From the NCBI GenBank assembly GCA_001579985.1, contig LRSR01002818.1, positions 1-61,093 on the forward strand: a DNA stretch of 61,093 bases. Reading direction: 5' to 3'. Shown one piece after another: positions 23,640 to 34,898 of this stretch; the first letter of the stretch is position 1; each line of letters opens with the position of its first letter. Made by a program: the position numbers and the translations under genes. The notes under the pieces were generated by a model that saw only the letters and a list, made by a program, of their open reading frames with translations, was not told the origin of the DNA and made no database searches. This DNA is from Hypsibius dujardini. Its lineage: Eukaryota; Tardigrada; Eutardigrada; Parachela; Hypsibiidae.

Positions 23640-24610
23640 CCAAATTTAATGCAACAACTGACATTTTTGAAGATACTGATGGTAAACTGATTTAAAAAAA
23701 TCCCTTCATCTATGTTTTTAGCAAAATTTAGAAAAAAAAAAAATTACATGTTTTATTTAATTATCAACAAACATATAGCACCGGTATTGCAAAAAACAAC
23801 GTACATACATATTTTGGAACGTAAAATTTGGCACAAAACACAATGCAAGCTTCGCAAGTGGCATATTCGATAACATTTTTCATTCTCATCTTTGCTAAAC
23901 CACAAAAAATTATTTTTGTGAAATATTTTAACTCATGATTTTATAATTTAACTTCACGTTTCTGATTTTGTTGCGGTGACGCTAGTGCAGCCGTCCTGTT
24001 GAAATATCTATTATGTTTTTCTAGTTATTATTACTGCATTTGTTAAATAAATTATTTAGTGTGTCAACACCCCATTTTATTGCATTTTTAGATTTATTTA
24101 AAACTTCTCACAATTGGTTTCAATTAATTTTTCAGGACTGCAAAATTTGATTGATTGGCTTATATCTGCGTCACATTTTGTATTTTTCCCGGAATACCTT
24201 TTTTTGCTTTATGGATTTTTAAAACAGATTTAACAAATTTAAGAGTTTATAAAATAGGCATAACTTCACAAATTCCACATCACTTTTCACAGCGCTTTTA
24301 AGACCGTGCCATGCCATGTTCGGAGTCAGTGTGATTTTGCCCTTAAGGCTAGTTGGCACTCGAGAATTTTTGTAAATTTTAAATTGATTTTTTAAGCTTG
24401 TTGTAAAGAGTAGATCGTTTCCTATGCCAATACGGAAACCATATTTTGTTAAAAAAATGTTCGAATGGTTAAAAAACAGTCGAAACGCAGTGCCGATGCG
24501 CGGCTGTGCCTACAGCAGACAGATATCAGCGCCAGTGGCGCTTGCTAGTGCTCGTATATTTAAACCGCCTGTTGCCCAGTACGGCTAAAACTTTATGGGA
24601 CCGTGCGGCT
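23640..24610 (+). repeat. Shared tail block, copy 2
   Basis: Matches 1.95-2.89 and 35.33-36.09 kb. No gene. It should lie in the intron between the lectin exon and the coil-propeller exon. Confidence 0.75.
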
Positions 24611-25011
24611 GTGACAGTTAGGAATTCTCCCTGCGGCAGCGTCCGAGCAAAAAACATTCATCTGTTCGGCAAAAAATCAAGTCGCTGAAGTTGAGAAGCG
24701 AGCTGATTGATATTCAGAATATAGTAACCCTGGTTTACGGCGGTGGCAAGTAGACCTGTTCTGCTTGTCTGACATATTATCTGAAGGGACATTATTTTGC
24801 CAGTGCCGGACATAATTTTGCCTGACCCACAAATCTTTTGTCCGAACCTACTTTGCCAAGCTCTCATACAAAAGTTCTCAATGTAAAACAAATACAAAAT
24901 GACATGCTCGTTTCCGTCAAGCTATGCGTATCGCATGTGGGCCTGAACTTTGTGCGACACTAGCGTCTACAAATTGATGACTGTTAACATCATTTATTTT
25001 TAAAATAAAAG

Positions 25012-25195
25012 TCTGTCGGTCTGTCGGTCTGTCTGTCTGTCTGCTGTGTTTGTGTTTGCATCTGTGTCTGTGTCTGTGTCTGTGTCTGTGTCTGTGTCTG
25101 TGTCTGTGTCTGTGTCTGTGTCTGTGTCTGTGTCTGTGTCTGTGTTTGCATCGGTGTCTGTGTCTGTGTCTGTGTCTATGTCCGTATTTCTGTTT
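25012..25195. repeat. (TGTGTC)n hexamer and CTGT microsatellite
   Basis: About 14 near-perfect TGTGTC units flanked by CTGT and TGTTTGCATC variants. The same TGTTTGCATC variants recur in the 38.1-38.4 kb array. Confidence 0.9.
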
Positions 25196-25540
25196 GTTAA
25201 CGTAATTTTTGGGCAGATAATTATTTTAAATAAGCCATGAAATTGCAAACCGTACCGTATTCTCTCGACCTCAAGGGACAGTTTTATGTCCTAGGGTGTG
25301 CAATTTGCCCGTGCCTGCTTATGCAATTATGCAATGGTAAAGTTATGAGAAAAAGGAATTGCCTAGAGTTATCACAGCGTTCAGTAGCCTACAGTCTTCT
25401 TTTTTTGCCGTACAAAATTTACGACACACTGATGATTAACAGAAATAAGCGGAAGTAATGGACCTGGTGACTGTATTGCAGGAGAAAGGGGTGTCAATCT
25501 TGTTTGACGGACCCGTCTTTGCCTGCTTCTTTCTTCTAGA

Positions 25541-28378
25541 ATAGGGAAAAAATGCAAACGTATTAGGGTGTCCAACCCCATTCCGATCCTCTACCCGAAT
25601 TGTTTGCAATTCTTACATATTTCAAACCAGCTCTCGGAAATATCCGGTAATCTTTTGCGATCTGATACGGCACGGCAAAAATTTGACGATCTTGCGAAAA
25701 ATATTTCCCGGTCCGAATCAACGGGGACCACAAACCTGGCGAACTTGACGGAAATGTGTTTAGGTTTTTTGAGAAATTTTTCCCAAGCCGAATCGCTGTA
25801 TCAAAAGAAGTTCTACGACGTGTCCGCCAGCCTTTTATTGGTAAACCAAAAGATGGTGACCTTGTCAGACAATTTTGCCGCTCTCACAATTAACCTCACT
25901 CAATCTGATTCTTTGATGCGACAAAGGCTGACAGACAAGTCAGACACAATCTCCCGATCAGAGACGTCCTGGAAAGGAAAGATGGCCACAGTGTCGGACA
26001 CCCTGTTGGGTCCGACGGGAACTGTCACACAAGCCATTGATCGGTTGACCTTACTGGAGCCTTCAGCAAGAAAAAAGTTTACCAATATTTCGGACGAGAA
26101 AACGTTGACGGACATTTTTACAGTGGTAACGCCAGCTAAAACGGATCCGAATATTAGGAGAAACCGTGGAGGATTTCTGGTGTTCGGGCAAGGATCATCG
26201 CTCTGGAAATTGCCTGGGGAAGATGTCGGCGAGACGAAAGAACTTTCAAACATTCCCGGAGAACAAAATTGCGCAGTTGCAGTGGATTGCGTTAACCATC
26301 ATATTTACTGGACAAATTTGCAAACGGGAATTAGACGTTCTCGGTATGATGGTTCAGACAATCATCTGGTCCTCACTAAAGGTAAAATACGTCATGACGA
26401 ATAGCGTCGTCTGGTGGCATTTCCTGGTGAGCGATGCTGATTACGGCCTCGATTTTAATTTCTAGCTGGAATACGTCACGGATTGGCGGTTGACTTTGTG
26501 TCCGGAAATATGTTTTGGATTGAAGACAGCGCCATTTTTGTAGCAAAGATGAGTGACCTGGAGGCTGGACACAAAACTATCATTTCACATGTGGGAATCA
26601 GCGAATGGTCAGCGCTTGCCGTACATCCTTCCCGCGGGTAAGTTAATAAACCGATTGACCTTCAAATAGGCAACCACTTTTTGAGTTATGCGATAATAAA
26701 TGCAGTAAAACTTTTAATTAATTTCCTGAGCGTTTACCAAAATATCTTGCTCATGGTATTAGCAATCTAGGAATTAGGAAATTATGAGTATTAGGAAATC
26801 TAAATCTCACCTTAATAAGTTGAAGTTCACTTGTAGTAATTTTGCTGGTGTGCACAACATCCGAAAGTCAAAAGCAATTATGCAGTAGCCCTAAGAATGT
26901 TACAAATATTAAAATATTATTGTGTTCGTGCTCTTCGATTGATTCCCATTCAAAATGCAACACCTGGAAAAGTTGCCACGTCAAAAATTATTTTCGAACC
27001 AATCACCTCATGTGACAGGACATTTTTTTGGTACCGTCCAAAACAAAGGAAAAACCTAAAAGCGAATTGAAGTCGGCCGGGGGAGAAGGCAAGCCTGCTG
27101 GAGGGGGTCCCCAAAAAAAACTTGCTTTCCTCCCCCCCCCCCGCCGGGCGAGGAGGGAAGCTTCAACATGTAAAAAACCTAACAAATTTTGGGGCAGTTA
27201 CATGATTTCAACTTCATAAATCACAATAAAAAACTAACAGGCAGCCTTTCCCCATCAGGTAAATACAGAGATGATGAAATTACAGCAGTGCCGTCAAGAG
27301 ATTCATTGTAGTTTTGGAACCACCGCTCGATCATCTCGTTATTGTAATCCACAGAAACAGAAACCGATGAAGAGTTTGCTGTGAATTTATTGCTGTCCTG
27401 TCCGAAGAAAAGTTTACAATAAAGATTTTATTGCCGCCATCACAATTACTTTTTTTACATTTGCAGTTCGATCTACTGGTCACGCCTTGACCAAACAATC
27501 GAGACTGCCTCCATGGATGGAAGTAATCGTCAAGTCTGGGTCACTGGAGTCTACAACCCTTCTCTGGCTTTGGATTACGAAGCAAACGATCTTTACTGGG
27601 CAGACCGCAGTAAGCTGACGTGATTGTCAAAACACAAACTCATTTACAGCCGAGGGTCCGTTGGTGTTTGTCGTGCACTTAACCGTCTGTTTGGACACGT
27701 TTATGACCGGATCTGTCAATGTAACTGACAACAACCGACTGATGAAATTTCCGGCCGTCATAGTTGACGGTGACACTTCCAAACTCTTCTTCAGAATAAA
27801 AGCGACATATAATCCGCCACAATGTGAACTAATCAACTGTACCGAAGCCAAATGTCTGCTAATTATTATTCCGGTCATTTTTTGCAGGTACTGGAAATAT
27901 CGAATGCATTTCACTGAATGGAGGAGGCAAACGAATTGTCTCCGCTCAAGGAAGTGCGTGGATTACCTCTTGGGGCATGTCATTGTCGGGAGGACGCGTT
28001 TACTGGACGTCCTGCTGTCCAAAGTAACTCAATATTGCTAGCGAATCCTGGAATTTTCTTTCCTTACTCCGCGTACTGTTGCAGTGGCACCGTAAATAGT
28101 ATCACCAAAAGTGGATCGACAAAGAAGGAACATTCCCTTCCAGCCGGACGGGGTGGATGGTTAAACGGAATTGTTTTTGTGCCAGAAGAGTGCCCCAAAT
28201 GTACGTTCAATTAAAACCATTCAATTAATACCTCGATTCACAGCCTAGTTACATTTTCTATTTAGTGAGCAATGCATGCGCGGTTTTCAATGGAGGATGT
28301 CCTTTCATCTGTCTGCCTCTCCCGGGAAATAAGAAGAAATGTGTCTGCCCTGACGGCAGTGCATCCTGCATTTCATAA
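25541..28378 (+). CDS. Coil-propeller-EGF protein, copy 2 (best preserved)
   Basis: Exons: about 25541 (or 25764)-26381, 26466-26637, 27467-27609, 27888-28023, 28085-28200 and 28266-28378 (TAA). The first encodes serine-rich repeats each carrying an N-glycosylation site (NISRSES, NFSQAES, NLTQSDS). Six propeller strand sets follow: RGGFLVFGQGSSLWKL, HHIYWTN, NMFWIED, SIYWSR, DLYWADR and VYWTS. Last comes an EGF with NGGCPFICLPLPG and CVCPDG. This is the LDL-receptor propeller-EGF layout, six blades, with every splice phase consistent. The protein is probably secreted: I see no membrane segment after the EGF. The start exon is unsettled. The phase-1 lectin donor upstream fits a weak phase-1 acceptor at 25763, while the stronger acceptor at 25539 is phase 2. 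An extra conserved open stretch lies at 27650-27853. Confidence 0.85.
27650..27853 (+). CDS. Possible alternative exon 3b of the propeller gene
   Basis: Between exons 3 and 4, after CATTTACAG, an open frame in the correct phase reads EGPLVFVVHLTVCLDTFM, then NVTDNNRL and NPPQCELINCTEAKC. The copy 3 equivalent (43000-43203) is also open, with mostly conservative changes. Copy 4 has a frameshift and TGA, and copy 1 has lost most of it. The 3' donor (GTCTGC) is weak. Skipping it joins exons 3 and 4 in frame and keeps a normal blade. It could be an alternative insert with extra cysteines, or an exon being lost. Confidence 0.4.
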
Positions 28379-28884
28379 CATCTTTCGTAGTTTTTTCCCG
28401 ATTTGTTGGACAAACTTCCGTCGCAGACCTCTTTGTGTTTTGTTTGATCGTTTTGCCGGTCCTAAATTTTAATCAGAATCGACATTTATTAGATTTAATT
28501 TAATTGAGAAATGAATAAGTGAGTCAATTTCGACTAAAATATTCACTGAAAAACTAAATTAAAATTCCTTGGCAATTAATTTTTAGCGAACTGAGGATGT
28601 GATTTCGTTGCGTAATTTTAGTCTTTATCATCCCTGGTTCAAAATGGTCTTCCCTTTAGTGATTGCACACGTGCCACGCCAGATACGATTACGAAATGAA
28701 CAGCTTCTATAAATGAAGCCACGATTGATCAAGACAAAGTGACAACTGCCGCAAAAGATTGTTTGCTTCTTTCTTATTCCAAAGAGAAGAGTAGGCGCAT
28801 AAACAGAACTTTCCCTGACGCTAAACACGGCAAAACATTACAAGAGCAGAGAAGCACAGGGAACATCGTCGCTTGATTGATTGA

Positions 28885-29030
28885 TCAGTGGTATTTTGTT
28901 CGGCTATGCAGACGAATAGACTTGTAGTTGATGCAGTAGAAGAGAGCAGACAATCCGACCGCAAATTGCACGTAGGGAGCGGCGGTTCCGTAACTCACCG
29001 CCACGTACTTGTGGAACCAACGCCAGTACC
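28885..29030 (-). CDS. ATP synthase subunit f last exon, intact copy
   Basis: On the minus strand, after TTTTAG: YWRWFHKYVAVSYGTAAPYV, then a hydrophobic helix (QFAVGLSALFYCINY) and the terminal HSRTKYH with TGA at 28885. This is the conserved C-terminus of animal mitochondrial ATP synthase subunit f (WWRWQHKYV...FFYLINY...KYHW in flies), with its single membrane span. The acceptor phase fits the donor of the exon at 18698. Its own upstream exons are absent: the matching AT-rich intron runs to about 29.98 kb and then breaks into unrelated propeller remnant. As read, the last exon is complete but stranded. Confidence 0.85.
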
Positions 29031-29039
29031 CTAAAAGGA

Positions 29040-29985
29040 ACAAAAATTTGATATGAGAAAAATTAATTGATTAATATGAATTAAATAAATTAAAATTATT
29101 ATCAGAGATAATACCCGAGAGGAAATCATTTTTCTTCTTCATTTTCAATCGTCCAATTGTCAAATTAAATAACAAATAATAACCATACCGAAGCAGATAA
29201 TTCAAATTAATTTTTATTAAAATCTAAAAATATACTTTCAGACTTCAAATTAAATTAAACTTTTTTAATTAATTTAGTTAAGTTTTAATCATCTTTTTCA
29301 TAGCCAGTTTTCTATTGCAAAAATGTAAGTAACTTTAAGGATATTTTTATTTTCAAATTTAAATATAAAAAATGTGAAATGATTTGAAATGAACTGAATT
29401 AAATAAATATCTTTTTCTTCCTTTACACTTGTATTATCGAATATAAATTAAATTAAAAAATATAATTTCAGGAGTTAAATTAATTTAACTCTTTAAATCA
29501 GTTGAATTTAATTAGCTTTTTTTTATACTCTTATTGTACAAATTAAATTCCATATTCTACAAAAATTTAACACACGAAAAAACAATATAAAAATATGAAA
29601 CCAAACGGCAGTTTTAATAAATTAGTCAAATTAAATAAAATTTAATGTCATTTTCCGTTACTTTCACATTGCAACAATTAAACTAAATAATCCACAAAAA
29701 ATAAGGACGTACAATAATAAAAATATGAAACTGAAGAGTAAAATTTCAAAGTCCGAGTCAACTGGGGCTAAATGGTCTAATGTTATTAATTAATTGATGA
29801 GAAGAGGAATCGGTTCGAGAGGACATTTTTCGGCCAATTGAGACAATCACAAAAACGGAAGCTTCTACAAATTTGGCGATCAATATTTTTATCCACTTAA
29901 ATATTAACAATAATTTTCATCAATAGATGAAAAAAATCGTGAAGGACTGCGTCAAAGCAAACACAATCAATTTGAACGATTTATT
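29040..29985. other. AT-rich sequence, former subunit f intron
   Basis: Matches 17.45-18.55 kb in pieces, and its right part matches 43.80-44.17 kb. No exon of subunit f or other gene is seen. The similarity to 17-18 kb ends near 29985. Confidence 0.6.
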
Positions 29986-30025
29986 ATATATAAATCCGCG
30001 GTCGGATATTAAACCATCTTAACGA

Positions 30026-30373
30026 GAATCGATTCAGCTTCAGCGCTTGCGGTCCATCCTGGTCGAGGGTAAGCTCAACCAAAACCTTACTAACAGTTAC
30101 GAGTTTACTGTTATTAAACTCATGTACGTTGATGGATTGATCTATCCAAAAAACGTGTTCTTTTCGTTTTGTTCCTTTTTGGTTTAAAGTTGAAAGAAAA
30201 AGAAGACGAAAAACATTCACACATAAAAATATTTATTTAACTGAAAAGAGTCAATTTTAGTTGTTAATTTATAATTGATCATTTAAGAAAATCGGCTTCC
30301 TTAATGTTGTCATCATTTTTGGATTTAGTTCAATATACTGGTCCTACTGTTCGCTTTCCGGGTCGGCCTGACT
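30026..30373 (+). pseudogene. Remnant of diverged propeller copy (exon 2 end, exon 3 start)
   Basis: 30026-30068 encodes SASALAVHPGRG before a GTAAGC donor, as at 44.21-44.25 kb. 30329-30367 starts exon 3 (IYWSYCSLSGS) and then joins abruptly to sequence that in the other copy lies after the EGF stop (45.71 kb). Everything between was deleted. Confidence 0.75.
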
Positions 30374-30618
30374 TGTGTGCAAGTGCTTGTTGTTGAATGG
30401 CTTGGAATGTTCTTTGTCACGATATTTTGCACACACCCTTATGTCATTGTAGTATCCACACCGGTAGATTATAGTTTTTAGTTGCTTTTCCTGATGCTTC
30501 TTTATTTATTATTATTTTTTATTTAATTTTTTCATGAAATTTTTTATGATGGAATGGGACGTCTATTGACACATCTTACCGGCCGATATTGTTCTTCGAT
30601 TCTTTTGAATACGCATAT

Positions 30619-30622
30619 GTGC

Positions 30623-30652
<30 letters not shown>
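30619..30652. repeat. (ATT)n microsatellite
   Basis: About ten ATT units at the left edge of duplication unit A, copy 2. Confidence 0.85.
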
Positions 30653-30653
<1 letters not shown>

Positions 30654-30655
30654 CA

Positions 30656-32860
30656 TTAACAGTCGGGTTTAATACACCTGTACAGCTGCGTTTGCAACAG
30701 CTTTCGGCGGTAAGTCGTACCACCCTCTTTTGTTGTAAACATAGACCACCCTATTGTATTAGTGAATTCCCACAGACCATGAGCGGCAAAATTGATTGCT
30801 TGATTTTTCCAATGGCTCAATTGAATATTTTTTCTATTCTTTCCGTGGAGTAACAGGTTGAGGAGGTGCCGTTCTCAATCAATCGATCAGTAGAAAGAAT
30901 ATTCAATTGAGCCGTTGGAAAAATCAAGCAATCAATTTTGCCGCTCATGGTCTGCGAGATTTCACTAATACAATCGGGTGGTCTATGTTTACACCAAAAG
31001 AGGGTGGTCCAACTTACCGCCGGAAGCTAATGCAAACGCAGCTGTACTCTGCTGCAAATGGGTCCTGCAAGAAGTCTCTCGAGTCAGCGGTGACTGTTAT
31101 ATGTCTCGAGTCTACCCTCGAACTTGCAAATTTAAAGGGACATTTTCAAAGACCTGCAAAATGATTGTGTGAGCCGGACAACATTTTGAGTTGTCAGAGT
31201 TCCTGGTACCTGGTTCCTGGTTCTGGTTATATGTCATAGAATCCAGAAGAGCACGCACAGACCACTGCACCAACACATACATTGCACAAACAATGGAACT
31301 TCTTCCCTGCCGTGTGCTAATATTCACATAAATCGTTCCCCGTGAAAACGTAATAATAATCGACGGTCAGTACCTTAGCATTTTTATTATTGCTTAAACC
31401 TAAAATCAACATTCAGTGGCAGCAATTTGATGATTTTGTTTTGTTGTATATGTGTTCCCGTGCCAATGTGCCAATTGAATTGATTATGTTGGGTCATATA
31501 TTTTTTCTGATATTCAAAATCTCATGTCCACGATTATGTGCGAATAGTCGGGAGAAGAATTGTCGCCTGATACGATTTGTCTGTAAGGGCAAATTGTCGG
31601 GACACCCTTGTGTCTGGGAACGAAATGTACCCGGATCTACGACTTCAGAGGTACAGTACGATATGTCGGTTTATTAGTTGTCTGAGAAATGACATATCGT
31701 GGCGCCACATGATTGATGAGGCAATAACAAGTAAGGCTTGGTCGGGCTGCGCCATTCAACGTGTGCCGCGCGGCAGGGTCTCGTTTAATGTTCTTACAAG
31801 TCGGAACCAGGACCCTTCATGGTGGGTAAATGGGCAAAATGCATTTTTTTCGAAACGGAGTCTAAGATTCGACCTATGATTCCTTAGCATAATGTAGTGT
31901 TAGCACGGTTCGGGTTTAAACGCGCATAACTTATATCAATCAACGAATCAATCACCCACACCAATGAACTGCGACCGCGGTTGCACTTAATAAAACCGTG
32001 GTTGCAACCGAGTCATGCCGACACTACTAATGAGCATTTCATTTTGAAGCTTGTGGGGGTCTCATTTCCGAGCCCCCCCCCCACTGCAGATTTTAAAACA
32101 TTTTCAAAAAACTTCTGTTTCTATCAAATTCCTGATTTGTTGAGGTTCCATAAACGCAACTTAATTACAACTGCAAATGCGACGTTGATAACATTCAAAA
32201 ATGGTCAAAATTTTATGAAAAACAAGTTTTTGAAACTGTTTTTACACTGCATTGGGGCACTTGGAAATCAAACACCCTTCCTCCAAGTTTCGAATTGATC
32301 AAGAATAATAGGCCGATTTTTGGGTTCATTTTTGAGAACGAATAGATTTAGCCCCTTTGCCCCCCCCCCATATCCCCAGCCTTACCATGAGGGGTCCTGG
32401 TTCTGATTTGTAAGTACCCTAAACGCGCCCCTGTCGCGCGCTTAATGCGAGCGGCTAAAAGTCATGCGCAGAAATTTGTGCCAAGACCAGAATTAGCTTC
32501 TCTGCTGCATAGAATTAAAAGCCATTGTTCCTAGACCGATTGCAGCTGTGTATTCTGCCTGAAGCACATTGCAACCAACCTGCAATCGGAGCTTCCCTTG
32601 CCGTCTATTATATGAAAGTCAAAGTATATGACACCTCGTCCAATTGTATTTTTTATATTTTATTCGCCTTTGTGCCATCGATTTTGATGATTTAACAGTC
32701 CCGCCGATGGAATTCTTCAGATCACCGATTGGCGTAAGCCTAATTCTGCTAACGACGTTGTTCTTTGGGCTTAGCCGGGGCAATGACAATCTCTGTATCA
32801 GCGAAAGCTATGCCGGGCGGTGTAACGACGACCTAGCATGCAGCCAGTCCTGTAAAGATG
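30656..32860 (+). repeat. Segmental duplication unit A, copy 2
   Basis: Corresponds to 74-1740 and 46.02-47.93 kb. Unlike them it carries a foldback insertion at 30683-31044 and ends inside the defensin-like exon at about 32860, where lectin-block sequence begins. Together with the preceding kilobase it also matches 43.80-45.97 kb in part. Confidence 0.85.
30683..31044. mobile_element. Foldback MITE with TA target duplication
   Basis: Almost the whole 362 bp is an inverted repeat: CAGCTGCGTTTGCAACAGCT at the left and its near complement at the right, with arms of about 150 bp including CAATTTTGCCGCTCATGGTC. TA flanks both ends. Copies 1 and 3 of the host block have the uninterrupted sequence CCTGTACTCTGCTGCAG or a close variant. 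It is non-autonomous, with no coding sequence. Confidence 0.92.
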
Positions 32861-32931
32861 GGCATCTAAAGGGTTGCTCCTCACCACAGGCCGAGTTTGT
32901 TCACATTAAGGCCGAAAATGATTTGATTTAA
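32707..32931 (+). pseudogene. Defensin-like exon, copy 2, cut by breakpoint
   Basis: The signal peptide and the first four cysteines match copies 1 and 3. At about 32860 the sequence switches to the lectin-block text also seen at 20.12 kb (CTAAAGGGTTGCTCCTCACC), adding 23 unrelated residues before TAA. The second half of the cysteine framework and the phase-1 donor are gone, so the fold cannot form. Confidence 0.85.
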
Positions 32932-33660
32932 TTTAATGAAATATAAAAATATTCTTTCGGACTTCAAATTATATTAAACTTTTTTAATTAATTAATTAAT
33001 TAAAAATAAATTATCTTTTTCGTTGCTAGTTCAACAATGCAAAAATTTAATTAAATTTAAATAAATAGATACTTTCAGAATTTAAATTAAACAAAAATTT
33101 TAATTAGTTGAATTGAATTGAAATAAATTAAATAAGTTTTTCCTTTATACTTACAATACAGAAATTGAATTGAATTGGAAGAATATACTTTTAGAGAATA
33201 AATAAGCTTTTTCGTCATACTCATATTGTACAAATTAAAATAAGTAATCTACGAAAATTCAATGAGTAGAAAACTGTGATGGAAACAATGACGTTTTTGA
33301 GGATGTTTTGAAATTGGGGCGCGAAGTGTTTCACATAAATTCGTTCCCCGTTTGGATATTGGAGGGACCCATCCGAATAACAACGCCCAACAAAATCTGA
33401 CTCAGGCAGTACGGCACAAATGACGGTCGGCGACGCCGGCAAAGGAGTGAAAACGTGGCTGATTTCCCGTACCAACAACATTAAACCGCTTAGTATTACA
33501 CCCTCGTACATAACACGATTTCTTCACGATAAGCTGCTTAGATGTTTTGATTAAAAGTAGATGAAATGTCATCTGCCACAGTGAATTAAATAATTATACT
33601 TCGAAAAATGTAACGCAAAAAATACTGGTACTTGTGTATTAAACAGCGAGCAAACCCAAT
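32861..33660. repeat. Lectin block copy 2, left part
   Basis: Matches 20.12-20.90 kb. It includes the second copy (33.29-33.54 kb) of the unassigned GC-richer island, in which the long frames of the first copy are broken or shifted. The remainder is AT-rich and has no gene. Confidence 0.75.
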
Positions 33661-34216
33661 GGGAGCCAATGCCCAATAGGCACAAAAGCTAAAACCTACT
33701 GTAAAAACTGTTTAATGAACATTCTCAATAATGCAAATGCAAATATATGTTTGAAATAGTAAAAAAGCCCAATGAAACATGAGCGATGAATTCATTGAAT
33801 GGCAGAAACATTCCGGGCTCCTCGTACAGGAAGTAGGTGCACTATACAGAAGTGGGTGATATGTTCAGACCACACTCCGTGCGTGTTCATTTGAGCTGCA
33901 AGACCGCGGACTTTATTTATCGTCGCAAAAAGACCCTCGACTTGCCATCGGGCATTTCAAATGGGTAGCGCAACGGAAAAATTTCATCGTGCAGCGCTTG
34001 AAACAGGTTTCTTGCGATCCTACAAACCGGAAACTCTAACAAACATTTCGTCATTACTTTACACAAAGGCATTAGGTCGAAAATATTGCAATGTCGTTTG
34101 GACCGCTGAGAAAGCCCTAAATAACAACGACCCATGAGAGAAATACTAAAACATTTGCGGTTTTTCATATTTTCATATTTAGACAACAAATATTGGCTTA
34201 GGTTTTCCATCTCAGT

Positions 34217-34898
34217 ATGGGTCTCTCATTTCTACGTTTAAACCTACATGGTCTATATATCACTGCTCTAATTACCGTTATCATCACCATCAGCCCTTCA
34301 GAAGCAGCATGTTGTCAGGATAACAATAACCACTGTGGTGCCACCCTGTCATCATTATGCGAGTCCTCCAACCTTCTGCCCAACTCTCTCTACATCTGCG
34401 AGGAAGGAGGCGATCCAAGTCTGATACGTATATGCCCTGATGGATGTCAAGCCCACGTGGGAGGCAATGATATCTGCAAACGTGTGCCGGTAGACAATAA
34501 AACAGCCTCGCAACTGCTGTCTGACACCGAGTTAAAACACGGACAGAGCCTCTTTTCTCCAGACAAGAAGACAAAACTGTTGATGCAGATGAATGGGGAC
34601 CTCGTCGTGTCCATTATTGGTGCAGATCTAACGGAAACGTCAGTGTGGTCGACTGGAACCAGCTCACTAGTACAGCCGCCCGTATCGGTCAGATTGTTAG
34701 AAAACGGTGACTTGGTCTTGCTTAATGATAAGGGTGAAACAATGTGGAGACTTGGAACAGCTGGCGCAAAGTATGCTGGTGCTTCGCTGTGGGTGCGAAA
34801 TGGGGGTTTATTATGCCTCGCAAATGAGCCAAATGGGAACTGCTTATGGAAATCAAATGCTGCGGTAACATCGACGCCAATTTCAAAATTTGTTCCAG
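34217..34898 (+). CDS. Cysteine-rich plus bulb-type (B-) lectin exon, intact
   Basis: From ATG 34217: signal peptide (residues 1 to about 30, ending SPSEA), cysteine-rich module (residues about 31-88: ACCQDNNNHCG, SLYICEEGG, RICPDGCQ, DICKRV), then a B-lectin domain (about 95-225) with its three repeats: QMNGDLVVS with VWSTGTS, LLENGDLVLL with MWRLGTA, VRNGGLLCLA with CLWKSN. The family binds mannose through QxDxNxVxY. Here all three sites deviate from that consensus, so sugar specificity may have changed. The exon ends CCAG|GTAAGA in phase 1, and the frame stops soon after. Downstream the next propeller is copy 3 (41.3 kb). The likely role is a secreted recognition head. Confidence 0.85.

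Noticed and set aside
25046-25248. Long Val-Ser and Asp-Thr repeat frames on both strands
   Set aside because: Translations of the TGTGTC hexamer array; no start context or flanking coding sequence.
29984-30220. Minus-strand frame repeated at 44.17-44.41 kb
   Set aside because: It is antisense to a propeller exon remnant and its intron; shared because the segment is duplicated.
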